A stretch of 64,000 bases of DNA from Paratinospora sagittata (taxonomy: Eukaryota > Streptophyta > Magnoliopsida > Ranunculales > Menispermaceae): positions 12,501-76,500 of the forward strand of contig CM069613.1 in assembly GCA_035771175.1 (NCBI GenBank), in the 5' to 3' direction. The notes below the pieces were generated by a model that was not told the DNA's origin, searched no databases, and was given only the letters and a program-made list of their open reading frames with translations. Both the position numbers and the translations under genes were made by a program. Numbering within the stretch: the stretch's first letter is position 1; every line of letters begins with the position of its first letter. This document shows positions 24,901 to 33,089 of the stretch, in pieces.

Positions 24901-27813
24901 TACTTTGAAATCTGCAATATAAGATATATTTAATTTACTTTTTGTAAGAATCATGTGAATTGTTAGTATAGAATCATGAATTATAAGATTTTAATTGTGA
25001 ATCATAAGATTCTGTTAATTTTTTGAGATTTATGTCTGGTTATCTTTAGGTCAATGGCGCCCTCTTCTCAGGTGTATTTTATTCAACTTTTTGCTTCTTC
25101 CATTTTGGGTCTAAAGCTTATAGTTGTTTTCTTTGCACAATGTGCCTTGTGATCCCATGCGTTTAGCATGTGTCTAGTCTAGTCATAACATTTTTTGCTT
25201 CGAAGGTCAAGTATACCACTTATTTATTTTCCTACTAGAACTGGTTTTGTTTGTTAGCCTTAGCCTTGTAGGGAAAAATGCATTTGGAGAGTTTTTATCA
25301 TTTGCTGAGTATTTGGTAAGGAATGGGGAATGCAATGGATCTAAGCTGTCACTTTTAATAGAAAACCCAACTTCTTATAGGATTTTTTTTATTTTTTATT
25401 TTTGGGAGCAGAAACAAGGAATAATTTATTCATAAGTTAAGATAAAAAACAATCAAGGACAGCACCAGAAGTGCTTAAACTTAGACTCTACTAAACCAAT
25501 ACAAACAGTTGGACCAACTTAGTGACCAGTCAGACAATGATGGACCCCTAACTATAGCAGCAGCGTACACCCAGGAGCTCGCTGCAAACTTAATAACATC
25601 CCACAATTGACCAACTTCCCTTGGCATATTGCTGAAGGTTCTATTATTCCTCTCAAGCCAGATATGCCACATAGTGGCAAGAGATGCTATTCTTCCAATC
25701 TCCAACTCAACGCTTGACAAGTTTGTGACATGAGACCATGAAATAGCTTCATCAATGCTTCGGGGTATGCTGAATCTCTCTCTAGAAAACCTAAGCCAAT
25801 TATGCCACAAGCTATTGGCAAATGGGCATAGGATGAAAATGTCCTCCGAGGATTCTCCTTCCTGTAAACAAAATGGACAGCAGTGTGGGGAGTAGCAAAT
25901 AAACGGGTATCGTCTCTGTAACACATCGTATGTATTAATCTTCCTATGGACCACTAGCCAACCAAAAACCTTTACTTTAGATGGAGCATGTGCTTTCCAT
26001 ATAAGGGTGTGTAAGGGCGATATTGGTAATGGAGGGTCTATTAGCTTTTCAAGAAAGGATTTGCATGAGTACATGCCTGACAGAGAGAGCGACCACACAA
26101 ATTTGTCTCTATCAGCAACAATTCTAATGTTTCCCAACCTAGGAAGAAGAATATCAATTTCTCCTTGTTCCTAGAGGTCAGTGCTCTTGGGAAGTGGAAA
26201 TTCCAAGACAGGGTGAGGGAATGAAGGTTTGTTGACTCTGATGTCAAGGAGGCTATGGGTTGATTATATAGGGAGGATAGACGATATAGAGAAGGGAAGG
26301 ATTCAGCTAGAGATGATTCCCCCATCCAATTATCTTCCCAAAACTGAAAGATGCATCCATTTCCAACAGTAAGTCTCAGGTGTCCAAAGAGTTGGGGAGC
26401 AAGTGAGGCAATAAACTTCTATGTGCTTCTGTAGGTTGCTCTCCTTCCCCTTCTAGATATGCTAACACGCCCCACCATACCGTGCCTGCTTATGATTAAC
26501 CTTGCCCGTAGTGACTCCTAATCATGAAGAATTCTCCAAATCCACTTGGCACATAAGGTGATGTTTCTTTTCTTTATATTGCCAATTCCTAGTCTCGCTT
26601 TTTCCACAGGACCTTGGATGATTTTCCACCTTACTAGACACAAGGTTCCTTTTAAGTAGGGGTGTTCATCGAGACCGACCAAACCAAAAAATCGAACCCA
26701 ACCGATGTGATCGGTTCGGTTCGGTTCGGTTTTTGTGAAGTTCGATTCGGTTTTCGGTTTAAGGAATGAAAAAACCTATCGGTTCGGTTTTCGGTTTAGA
26801 CATTGAAAAATCGAATTTAACCCGGACCAAACCGAACTTGAGGGTAATAGTGTCATTTCTCCTATAACCCTAAGCTTTAAATATGTAGGAACATGATTAA
26901 AATATCCTTTGAATTTGCTTTTAAGTTTTATTTGTTTAACTATTGGATACTTGGAATTGGATGTGCTGGTACATTAAAAAAATTGCCTTAAGAAAAGCTT
27001 TGAATGAAAAATATGTAGAAAATTTTCATGTCAATCTCTTTTAGTATTCCTATTATTGAATGTAATAATGTATTTTGTGTTTTAATTGTAATGAGAGAAC
27101 TATATATTATATTTTTCAAAAGATTGAATGTGTTTTGAAAAGGTAAAATGGTATTAAATATAAAATTTATAACTGTAAAATTGACATAACTAACCCAATC
27201 AACCTAAACCGAACAAATTCGGTTCGGTTTGAGTATTAGTTCTGTTCGGTTTCGGTTTCAGAAAACTCAACCCTAACTAAGTTCGTTTCGATTTCGATTT
27301 TTACCAAAAACCGAACCAAACCGAGGTTTGCACACCCCTACTTTTAACTTTTAAGTCCCCCCCTTTCCGAAAGAAGGCCTTAAACTTCTTCTCAATCTGT
27401 TGGGCAACTTCATGTGGCACTCTAAACAGAGATAAATGGTATGATGGTATTGCCGCAAGCACCAATCGAATGAGGGCTAACCGCTCCCCTTTAGACAAAA
27501 ACGATCTCTTCCACCCCTCCAGTCTTTTTGATATCTTGGTTACTTTTGTTTTTTCGAATCTCTAACATGTTTGTATCAATCAAGCGAGGTATATATATGA
27601 AATTGTGTAAATGTGCTGCGTGTGGTGCAGTGGTAATTTTACGACTGTTTGGATTGTGCTGTGCAGGCCTTTGGTTGGGCGTATGTTAATAAGCGACATG
27701 ATACATGGGAGCAGTTCTATGTGTATTGGATTTGTCCATTTGTTGGAGCGGTACTAGCAGCATGGCTCTTCCGGGTTCTCTTTCCTCATCCAATTAAGCA
27801 GAAGAAAGCTTGA
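12822..27813 (+). CDS. SIP1: SIP1-type (small basic intrinsic protein) aquaporin, three exons
   Basis: Predicted join 12822-13112, 13245-13517, 27667-27813, giving 236 aa, close to the roughly 240 aa usual for SIPs. Both junctions are phase 0 with GT...AG introns. The protein is a membrane channel of the MIP family. The first pore motif is NPT (residues 70-72) in place of NPA, as in SIP1 proteins; the second is NPA (185-187) within GPSMNPAN. Other family signatures are [17 protein letters not shown], and [15 protein letters not shown] near the end. The C-terminus PIKQKKA is lysine-rich; SIPs are known to reside in the endoplasmic reticulum. Substrate is likely water or small solutes (family knowledge). 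The oddity is a 14.1-kb second intron full of transposons. The start ATG is the first in the open frame and matches the family N-terminus. Confidence 0.9.
13245..13517 (+). CDS. SIP1: SIP1 aquaporin exon 2
   Basis: 91 codons, residues 98-188, from [16 protein letters not shown] to GPSMNPAN. The acceptor is AATAG|GCACTT and the donor AAT|GTGAGT. Intron 1 is 132 bp. Confidence 0.9.
13850..15313 (-). pseudogene. Ty1/copia reverse transcriptase/RNase H relic, C-terminal part
   Basis: On the minus strand, 15,160-15,300 reads [14 protein letters not shown], then [18 protein letters not shown], matching the copia pattern CKLHKSLYGLKQAP...WFDKL...WGF..S. At 15,125-15,136 is YFDD, the variant of the copia catalytic YVDD, followed by IIVIDSD. 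Frameshifts and stops occur throughout. The fragment is cut at 15,313 by the hAT element; the N-terminal part of the same domain lies at 20,696-21,571. Confidence 0.75.
15960..15995. repeat. (AT)n microsatellite
   Basis: A run of TA/AT dinucleotides inside the hAT element, within aquaporin intron 2. A similar (AT)n run is at about 33,095-33,117. Confidence 0.85.
16277..17930 (-). pseudogene. hAT transposase (DUF659 and hAT C-terminal domains), broken
   Basis: Reading leftwards: 17,639-17,930 has [20 protein letters not shown], then [10 protein letters not shown] and [13 protein letters not shown], the DUF659 region of plant hAT transposases. 17,384-17,620 continues with [19 protein letters not shown] and an EDWQKS segment. 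16,961-17,320 carries [14 protein letters not shown]. 16,750-16,890 carries [15 protein letters not shown] and SSSGCERN followed by a stop where a W is expected. 16,277-16,620 has [13 protein letters not shown] and an acidic tail. The BED zinc-finger N-terminus is missing, lost at the gypsy insertion. Frameshifts and the stop make it inactive. Confidence 0.8.
17934..18240 (-). mobile_element. 3' LTR of gypsy element nested in the hAT
   Basis: This 307-bp segment starts TGATGTATTCGG and ends ACGTTCTACATCA, with TGATGTA/TACATCA terminal inverted repeats. It is immediately followed at 18,241-18,253 by a sequence whose reverse complement is the polypurine tract TGAGAGGGGGATT. The 5' partner LTR is absent. 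Confidence 0.75.
18272..19656 (-). pseudogene. Ty3/gypsy polyprotein, internally deleted
   Basis: From right to left: aspartic protease [18 protein letters not shown] (about 19,600-19,655); then [19 protein letters not shown]; then the start of RT with [33 protein letters not shown] and [14 protein letters not shown] runs straight and in frame into [20 protein letters not shown] and [17 protein letters not shown] of the integrase core, so most of RT, all RNase H and half the integrase are gone. 18,272-18,673 is the integrase C-terminus ([29 protein letters not shown]). No chromodomain is seen. It inserted into the hAT transposase at 17,933. Confidence 0.8.
19657..20260 (-). mobile_element. 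5'-truncated L1-like LINE (zf-RVT segment)
   Basis: A poly-T run at 19,657-19,669 is the poly(A) tail on the minus strand. To its right the minus strand reads [52 protein letters not shown], the reverse-transcriptase zinc-binding domain at the end of plant LINE ORF2. The upstream RT and endonuclease are missing, as usual for truncated LINE copies. It interrupts the gypsy protease. Confidence 0.75.
20696..21571 (-). pseudogene. Ty1/copia reverse transcriptase relic, N-terminal part
   Basis: 21,341-21,571 reads [20 protein letters not shown] and [11 protein letters not shown], the copia lead-in TRSK.GI.KPK...W..AM..E..AL. 20,820-20,930 reads [16 protein letters not shown] and [18 protein letters not shown], matching VFKVKYNSDG...DYFETFSPV...TIR..LTIA..RGW. 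Stops and frameshifts are many. It joins across the hAT to the YFDD part at 13,850-15,313. Confidence 0.7.
22708..22992 (+). repeat. Tandem duplication, about 120 bp at 167-bp spacing
   Basis: TCAATCAAATAGTGAATTAT starts at 22,708 and 22,875. Each copy runs through TTGGACATTTCCAAATGTGA and TTAGTATTAATTTTAATACA. The linker (TTTTATTGTTTTATTTTAGT) also follows the second copy, so the repeating unit is 167 bp. Confidence 0.8.
23636..23656. repeat. C homopolymer, 21 bases
   Basis: Twenty-one consecutive C, followed by TCCCC. Such runs are rare in an AT-rich plant intron and are prone to length error. Confidence 0.9.
24250..24460 (-). pseudogene. Ty1/copia protease relic
   Basis: The minus strand reads [18 protein letters not shown] (24,340-24,400), matching the copia protease pattern DSGASHHVT.D...L, and then K-L-I...GNG-like sequence. 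It lies upstream (in minus orientation) of the RT relic at 21,571 and is probably the same element. Confidence 0.7.
25383..27550 (-). mobile_element. 5'-truncated L1-like LINE, split by a MITE
   Basis: A T-rich tail at 25,383-25,403 marks the 3' end. 25,481-26,137 encodes the zinc-binding and C-terminal region: [62 protein letters not shown]. 26,041-26,640 is more diverged ORF2. 27,301-27,530 gives [20 protein letters not shown] and [19 protein letters not shown], the RT C-terminal segment. Frameshifts are present, and the RT catalytic core and endonuclease are missing. A 684-bp MITE interrupts it. Confidence 0.8.
26657..27340. mobile_element. hAT-type MITE with GGTTCGGTTTCGGTTT-rich body
   Basis: The ends are TAGGGGTGTTCATCG and, reverse-complemented, TAGGGGTGTGCAAACC. 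It is flanked by CTTTTAAG (26,649-26,656) and CTTTTAAC (27,341-27,348), an 8-bp duplication with one mismatch. Short tandem CGGTTCGGTT repeats lie near both ends and face each other as inverted repeats. Confidence 0.8.
27667..27813 (+). CDS. SIP1: SIP1 aquaporin exon 3
   Basis: 48 codons plus stop, residues 189-236, from [17 protein letters not shown] to PIKQKKA. The acceptor is GTGCAG|GCCTTT. It joins in frame to exon 2 to rebuild the usual NPANAFGWAYV of the family, which is strong support although exon 2 lies 14 kb upstream. Confidence 0.9.
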   Translation, partial: AFGWAYVNKRHDTWEQFYVYWICPFVGAVLAAWLFRVLFPHPIKQKKA

Positions 27814-28680
27814 TTTGAATAGGCAATAAGAAAGACCCGTCACCTGTGTCCTTTATTTAAATTCTTCTGACTTGTGGAGAAAATCTCCTTTCACTATTCT
27901 CCTGATTGTCATCATTTGATTTTTTACTCTTTGCACTTGATTTGAAATGACAACCCCCGACACCAAATGCTAAAACAACACACCTTAATATTTGATAAAT
28001 CTTTGCATCAAAAAAGCAAGTTCATCCGTAAATAATTAGAAACATGAGATCAAGCAAGGCAATCATCAAAACCATACCTCAAGAACCTGAGGTTATTTTT
28101 TTTATTTAAATACCTCACAAAAACCCATTACAGGAAATCTTGCAGGAATGCGAAAACAAAGAAAATTCAAGCTAGCGTTTAATAATCTGTAGTTGTTAAA
28201 GAGATCATAGGAATTGCCTGCGAGAGAGCTCGAGAACCCTTTCTGCCAACCGTTTGGTTTTTGGAAACCTTTGTAAATGTATATGATTTTTTTTTTAATA
28301 CGTTATTTTGAGGATATGATTGTAATGTGTTGTTTATAAAATTATTTGTTTATTTACAAAACTATGTATTCGCCATATTTATAAAAAAATTTGTTAATTA
28401 AAATATAAAAGGGTCTTATATTACGTACATAGTACATTTCTAGCTAATTTATGACTATTCCTATGTTTTTAGGCTGTTCAATTTATATAAACTATTTAAT
28501 TTTATCACATGTGTCTCATTTAACATTAAATAAATAATTAAAATAAACGTTTTAAAATAGATCATCCTTAACAAGCCCCGCCACATTGCCTTATTGGTCA
28601 AATTTATACATGGCCTGATGACCGCGAGGTGGGGAGGGAAGTTGAAAGAAAAGGAAACACACCGACAGTTGCTTCGCGGG
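27814..28680. other. Aquaporin 3' region and intergenic DNA
   Basis: About 27,814-28,260 is the probable 3' untranslated region and flank. A precise poly(A) site cannot be fixed. 28,260-28,680 is AT-rich and leads into the promoter of the next gene. No other gene is supported. Confidence 0.4.
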
Positions 28681-28687
28681 CGATTTA

Positions 28688-28723
28688 CCCGCCAGAAGAT
28701 TGGCGCCAAAATAACCCGCCAAA
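28688..28723 (+). promoter_or_regulatory. Cluster of E2F-type sites
   Basis: Within 36 bp are CCCGCCA (28,688-28,694), TTGGCGCCAAA (28,700-28,710) and CCCGCCAAA (28,715-28,723, followed by more A). The last matches the E2F/DP consensus TTTSSCGC on the other strand (TTTGGCGGG); the middle one is a near-palindromic E2F site. They lie about 110-150 bp upstream of the ATG at 28,835. Confidence 0.6.
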
Positions 28724-28802
28724 AAATTCGATGATAAAAAGAGGAAGTGGAATGTAGCCCTAATCACAATATCCATTTCCCACTACTGGATTACTTTCAA
28801 TA

Positions 28803-28819
28803 GAGAGAGAGAGAGAGAG
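28803..28819 (+). repeat. (GA)n microsatellite in the 5' leader
   Basis: Eight to nine GA units directly upstream of the gene at 28,835, probably in its 5' untranslated region. Confidence 0.85.
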
Positions 28820-28834
28820 TGGGATCCGATAACC

Positions 28835-29479
28835 ATGGTTGTGGCACTTGGTCCTGGAAAGTTCTACGGAAGCGGCCTTCCGAGACCGCACATCTACAGG
28901 GATGTGAAGCTGAACGAGGAGAGGATCGATCCGCCGGTGCCTGTCCTGGACCCGTTGATGTCATGGGCAAACCAAGTCCACTGGTCGATGGGGGGTCTTA
29001 GCTTCAAGCGCCACAGATTACAGGGCAGGATAGAAGGCAGTATCAAGAAGCTCAAGGCAGAGCAGGAGAAGATGATTAAACAACACAAGAAGGAAACCAT
29101 GACTGCCAAGGAGAGGCGAAGGCTTCTCTCCATCGAAATCGAAGACTTCGACGCCAGTACGCCTACCAAAAAATCCAATAAGGATCTTACTAATATAGAA
29201 CTCGAGGAGAATGGAAAATCGGAGGAATCCAGTGATGACTTTGAGCAGCAGCGAGGAAGGAGAGTACTAAGCACACGGGAGAAGAAGAAGAAGAAGAAGA
29301 AGAGGGAGACAGGTGGCGTTGGGAAGATACATCAATCATCGCCGTCCAGCACTATTTTCACACGGGCGAGAAGCAAAGCGGATACTGATGCCTCTGTCAT
29401 ATCTGATGGGGAAGTGAAGACGCCCCCGTCCAAGAAAGGCAGGAAACTACAGGGGAGGAACAATGTCAAAATCACTTAA
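28835..29479 (+). CDS. Conserved plant protein of unknown function, basic and lysine-rich
   Basis: Intact 214-aa single-exon frame from an ATG in good context (AACCATGG) to TAA. The N-terminal 60 residues (MVVALGPGKFYGSGLPRPHI... through SWANQVHWSMGGLSFKRHRL) have the look of a strongly conserved plant family that I have seen only as uncharacterised. Residues about 60-105 are charged and probably coiled-coil (GRIEGSIKKLKAEQEKM). Then comes a Ser/Glu-rich acidic part, a run of eight lysines within EKKKKKKKKRE, and a basic end (KKGRKLQGR) that would serve as a nuclear localisation signal. E2F-like sites upstream hint at S-phase or proliferation-linked expression. Nuclear or nucleolar location is inference. 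It is convergent with the minus-strand gene ending at 31,010. No enzyme motif is seen. Confidence 0.85.
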   Translation: MVVALGPGKFYGSGLPRPHIYRDVKLNEERIDPPVPVLDPLMSWANQVHWSMGGLSFKRHRLQGRIEGSIKKLKAEQEKMIKQHKKETMTAKERRRLLSIEIEDFDASTPTKKSNKDLTNIELEENGKSEESSDDFEQQRGRRVLSTREKKKKKKKRETGGVGKIHQSSPSSTIFTRARSKADTDASVISDGEVKTPPSKKGRKLQGRNNVKIT

Positions 29480-31009
29480 AACTTGGTTTGGTGGCTTTTA
29501 GTTCTCCACATTCATGTAGATGCAGGAGGTAATCCGGGGTTACATCCTTCCTTCTCAGGAGGCTTCTTAATTTTCTTTCTTCTGCTTTCTTTCTCCCTTA
29601 GGGTAGCTATGCCTGTATCGGCCGAAATGGCACGTCATGCATACATTCCGACTGTTTCCATCACCCTTCTACTTTGTGTCTAAATCGTTTTAAGTTTGGC
29701 ATTTCATTAAACTTCTATCCGGGGGATTTCTTAATTTCAGTTTTGTCCGCTCTGTAATATTTGCGGGAAACGGTTTAGACATCGTAAAATTCACTTTCTC
29801 AAGAACAAGCTTGTGGGTTCTTATCAATGTCGTTTATTGTAGTTAATACCACTGTATTGGTATTACTAGTTTGTTTCTCTATTCTGCTTCTGGAATGAAT
29901 AGTATCAGTGTTCTGCAAGAAGATGGGCATAGACATTGGAGCGGAGCGTCCTTTACCTCTGTACTGTGATACAACTTCTGAGTTACTTCGCTTAAAAATA
30001 AGGTGAGCACGGCGTATTACTTGTTTGTCCAAAGCTATATTAAATTAGCTTTGGTAGTGATACGAGATTGGAAGCATTTGATGGCCTAAATGGTGAATGG
30101 CAGTGAAGGCTTTGATGCATTTTCTTTCAACATAAAGCGGTGCTCTTTAATTTCTGCCTATCAAGTAATAGAAAGCAAACATGTAGCATTCACGAGTAGC
30201 ACAAGAAATAGAGAGTTAAAATGAGATGAAGCTTTTAGTTTCATATGTTTTAATAGAATACAGAAAAGAGTAAAGAAAGAAAGTTAAGTGTGTAAATCAT
30301 CATATAAAGGAATTATAATAGGCTAGTTATCTTTTTTGTTTTAAGCAGTAGCATTTGTTCTAAAGGAGAGAGAGAGAGAGAGATAAGCTTTTATTGACCT
30401 TATCACGTATGAGCCTGTCATTGTTTGCTCCTTCGACATGCTCTAACCATATTAGGTCTATGAATCAGTGCTAACAAAAGCAGTTCATACGACAACAAAA
30501 TATGTAGTGTACAAATTTTAGATCTTCAATGTTATTATAAATTGTGAAGAAATTAAATATCATATAAGATAAATAAATATTAAGTTAAAATAATTTTTTT
30601 TAATATAACTGTACTGTCAAATTTGAGATGACAAAAAAACATAAAGACCATCACCATAACCTTATACTTTCACAAAGGTCTGTTATACTCAGCAAATATT
30701 AATTGAATTTAATAAAAAAAAAATTAATACTTCATTAAAATATATATTTAAAATAGAAACAATTGATAATTCCCAAGATTACATTATAGAAAAAAAAATT
30801 ATTTAGCAAGATATAAGTAGGTAAAATTAATTATGTACGAGAGAGCCAAGCTGTCCATAGCAGGTAGCAGCCTATTGGTAACTTGTGTGGGGGAATTGAG
30901 TTCCCTCCTGCCATCCAACCAATGAATCTAACGTACATCAGATCTTCGAATGCCTCAGTAATCATGTGAATCCTAATTAACCCTAACCCTAGAAATTTAT
31001 TAATTTTAT
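29480..31009. other. 3' flanks of two convergent genes
   Basis: 29,480-30,050 probably includes the 3' untranslated region of the preceding gene. 30,367-30,382 is a (GA)n run. 30,480-30,830 is AT-rich. A telomere-repeat-like AACCCTAACCCTAG lies at 30,979-30,992, downstream of the minus-strand gene. No additional gene is supported. Confidence 0.5.
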
Positions 31010-31414
31010 TCAGAGAGTCCAGCAGTTGTTCAGCTGCCAATCAGCAGTTTCGCCAAAGCAATTAGCTCTCACCAAACAGAAGTGGGTGCAGAATCCCACT
31101 GATGAGCAGACTCGGCACGTCTTGAGAATGTAGCAGGCGGGACAATCAGCACCTCTAACCTGGATGAGCACCCCCCATAACCCAATCCCTGTCTGACCGA
31201 CACCCATTCCCTCGCTTTCATGTCCTTGTCCTTCTTCACTTTTGAGTTGATCTACCAGGATAATCCCATCAGGAGTGGGAGCCCCTTCTTCCCATCTCCT
31301 TCTGATGCGGGGCCAGCTATCTGTCTGGGCCTTCTCTCTGCGCAACCTAGTTTTGACGCTCTTCTTTGAGTAAATGTGTATCAGAAAAGGAGCCTCTCCT
31401 ATGTTCCTCACGAT
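31010..31414 (-). CDS. Cys-rich protein gene, exon 2
   Basis: 134 codons plus TGA, from IVRNIGEAPF to NNCWTL. It holds the conserved core and all eight C-terminal cysteines. Confidence 0.75.
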   Translation of the reverse strand: MVRNIGEAPFLIHIYSKKSVKTRLRREKAQTDSWPRIRRRWEEGAPTPDGIILVDQLKSEEGQGHESEGMGVGQTGIGLWGVLIQVRGADCPACYILKTCRVCSSVGFCTHFCLVRANCFGETADWQLNNCWTL

Positions 31415-31871
31415 CTGAGAGTACGAGAAAACCAAACTTATCAAAAAAAAAAAAAAAAAACAAACAAACAAACAATTACATTGAAAAAAAAAGGAAGAAG
31501 AAGCAGAAGATCGGATTCAGACCAACCTCCGAAACGGAATCCCTCATCCACTCGTCAAGTTTTTCAGCGGGGATGGATACGGTTTCCTCGCGGATGTTGT
31601 GTTTCTTCTTCCAACTGTCTTGGGAGGAGGAGGAGGAGAAACAAATTGCTTCGAGACCAAAACTAGGATTTGTGTAAGAAGACGCTGATTTTCTGTCATT
31701 GCTTTTATCAACATCGGCAATCAAACACGCATGAGCAATCTGTCTGGAGGGAAAACTAGGCCTTAATTGATGACGGATCAACCAACAATTTGAACGTCCA
31801 ACTTCAAATCGATTCTCCAGAAACGAAAACCCGTTTCTGCTGTCTTGCAATCGCAGGCCGGCATGCTCCAT
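31010..31871 (-). CDS. Conserved plant protein with Cys-rich C-terminus, two exons
   Basis: Predicted join on the minus strand: exon 1 31,871-31,527 (115 codons), exon 2 31,414-31,010, giving 249 aa. The 112-bp intron has a GT donor (GAG|GTTGGT) and a CTCTCAG acceptor, in phase 0. Residues 1-75 are Ser/Arg-rich and low in acidic residues early on, as in a plastid transit peptide (inference). After the junction the reading is VSE|IVRNIGEAPFLIHIYS. The C-terminal part holds ADSWPRIRRRW-like and GIILVDQL segments, then WGVLIQVRGADCPACYILKT with cysteines at about 206, 209, 215, 218, 224, 228, 234 and 246. I recognise the pattern as a conserved plant family of unknown role, possibly DUF7804, without certainty. 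The Cys pairs could bind metal or form disulfides. Confidence 0.75.
31527..31871 (-). CDS. Cys-rich protein gene, exon 1
   Basis: 115 codons from MEHAGLRLQDSRNG to DEWMRDSVSE. The ATG at 31,871 was chosen because upstream in-frame sequence is phenylalanine-rich leader read-through with no conserved look. Confidence 0.7.
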
Positions 31872-32198
31872 GAGAGAAATCGGGATGGAGAAAAAGAAGA
31901 GGAAGATATCTGATTTCTTAAATTCTTCTTTCTTCTTTTCCCCTCCTCTCGTTCTTTCTCCCAACAAACAAGACGTCTCCTTCTCAGTGCGAGTTGTTGC
32001 AACCAATAAAAATAAAAAGAATTTAAAAAACAGAAAAAAGAAACTGATATATGATCCGACACAAATACGAAAACTTACTCCACTGCGCCTTTCTGTCAAG
32101 TTTCACGCTTCCAACCTCCTCCTTAATGCATATATAATGCCTTGCACGCACGTTTCCACGTTCCTGCACGCGTTTTCCTCTCACACTGTCGTTTGGGC

Positions 32199-32204
32199 CA
32201 CGTG
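32199..32204. promoter_or_regulatory. G-box (CACGTG)
   Basis: GCCACGTGCC lies about 330 bp upstream of the minus-strand start at 31,871. G-boxes bind bZIP and bHLH factors such as light and ABA regulators. Whether this one is used is unknown. Confidence 0.45.
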
Positions 32205-33085
32205 CCTTTGCCCACCCAAACTTGTCCGGTCCGGGTCGACTACGCCTCGCGCTTTTCTACCAACCTACTACTCGTTTCCCTTATTTCTTCCTAATCCGAT
32301 CACAACAAAGCAATTATAAAAATCTTTTGTTTTTTTTTGTTTTTAAGGTTGGTCTACCATCACAAAAAATAGATAGATATCGAGACAGGATAAAAGATTC
32401 AATCATAAATTTAAATTTTATCTTAATGTTAAATTTTGAGTGAAAAAGACGTTTATAAATCTTTACTGTTCAAACTTCGAAAAGACTAGTACACTTCCGA
32501 AAGGTTGAAAAATTGGTAAACAAAAAAAACAAGAAAATCCTGTTTTTTTTTTTCACTTATTCATTCTCGTTGTATAGGTTTATGTACGTGGAATGGTAGG
32601 ATTGGATCTTATTTCCCACGTGCAGCATCCTTATCAATTAATAAATAAATTAGAAATATTTTTTTTAATATTTAATGAAACCGACAATGTTTACCCAAAA
32701 AATTTAGCATAAAAATTTGTTGTCGCTTAAATGTTATTGTTTGATTCTTTTAACAATTTTGCGAGCAATCGGTCGCAAAAAAAAAAAAGAAAGAACGAAA
32801 AGTGGAACAAGATTTCAACCAGATTTTGTAATCAATAAACCCTAAAGCCAAGAACCATTTCTTCGATTGGAATTTATATACAAGGGATTTATGTAATATT
32901 CGTTTAAGATGAAAAAACAAATAAGTTTCTTTCATTCATTAACATCATATTTACATTTGTTTGTTATTACAACTAATTTTGTTGCAATATCAAAAACACT
33001 AATCCCATAGTGTCATAATTAAAATAATTCATAGTCTTTACACCAGTTGCATCTACATAATTTGTCATTAAAATAACAGTAATAC
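32205..33085. other. Upstream intergenic DNA, AT-rich
   Basis: No gene was recognised. There are poly-T and poly-A runs (32,545, 32,777) and AT-rich sequence up to an (AT)n run at 33,095. Confidence 0.4.
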
Positions 33086-33089
33086 CCCA

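Larger units (their letters stand above)
13518..27666 (+). other. SIP1 intron 2, 14.1 kb, packed with nested transposons
   Basis: It is bounded by GTGAGT and GTGCAG. Reading inward, it holds a minus-strand copia relic, a hAT transposon within the copia RT, a deleted gypsy element within the hAT, and a LINE within the gypsy, plus a second LINE with a MITE near the acceptor. All recognised element coding strands are antisense to the aquaporin gene. Whether the intron is still spliced cannot be told from sequence alone, but all exons are intact. Confidence 0.8.

Noticed and set aside
30979..30992. Telomere-like AACCCTAACCCTAG
   Set aside because: Only two units. This is common near plant promoters and by chance; no interstitial telomere array.
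31366..31677. Plus-strand ORFs opposite the Cys-rich gene
   Set aside because: Shadow frames across the intron's poly-A tract.
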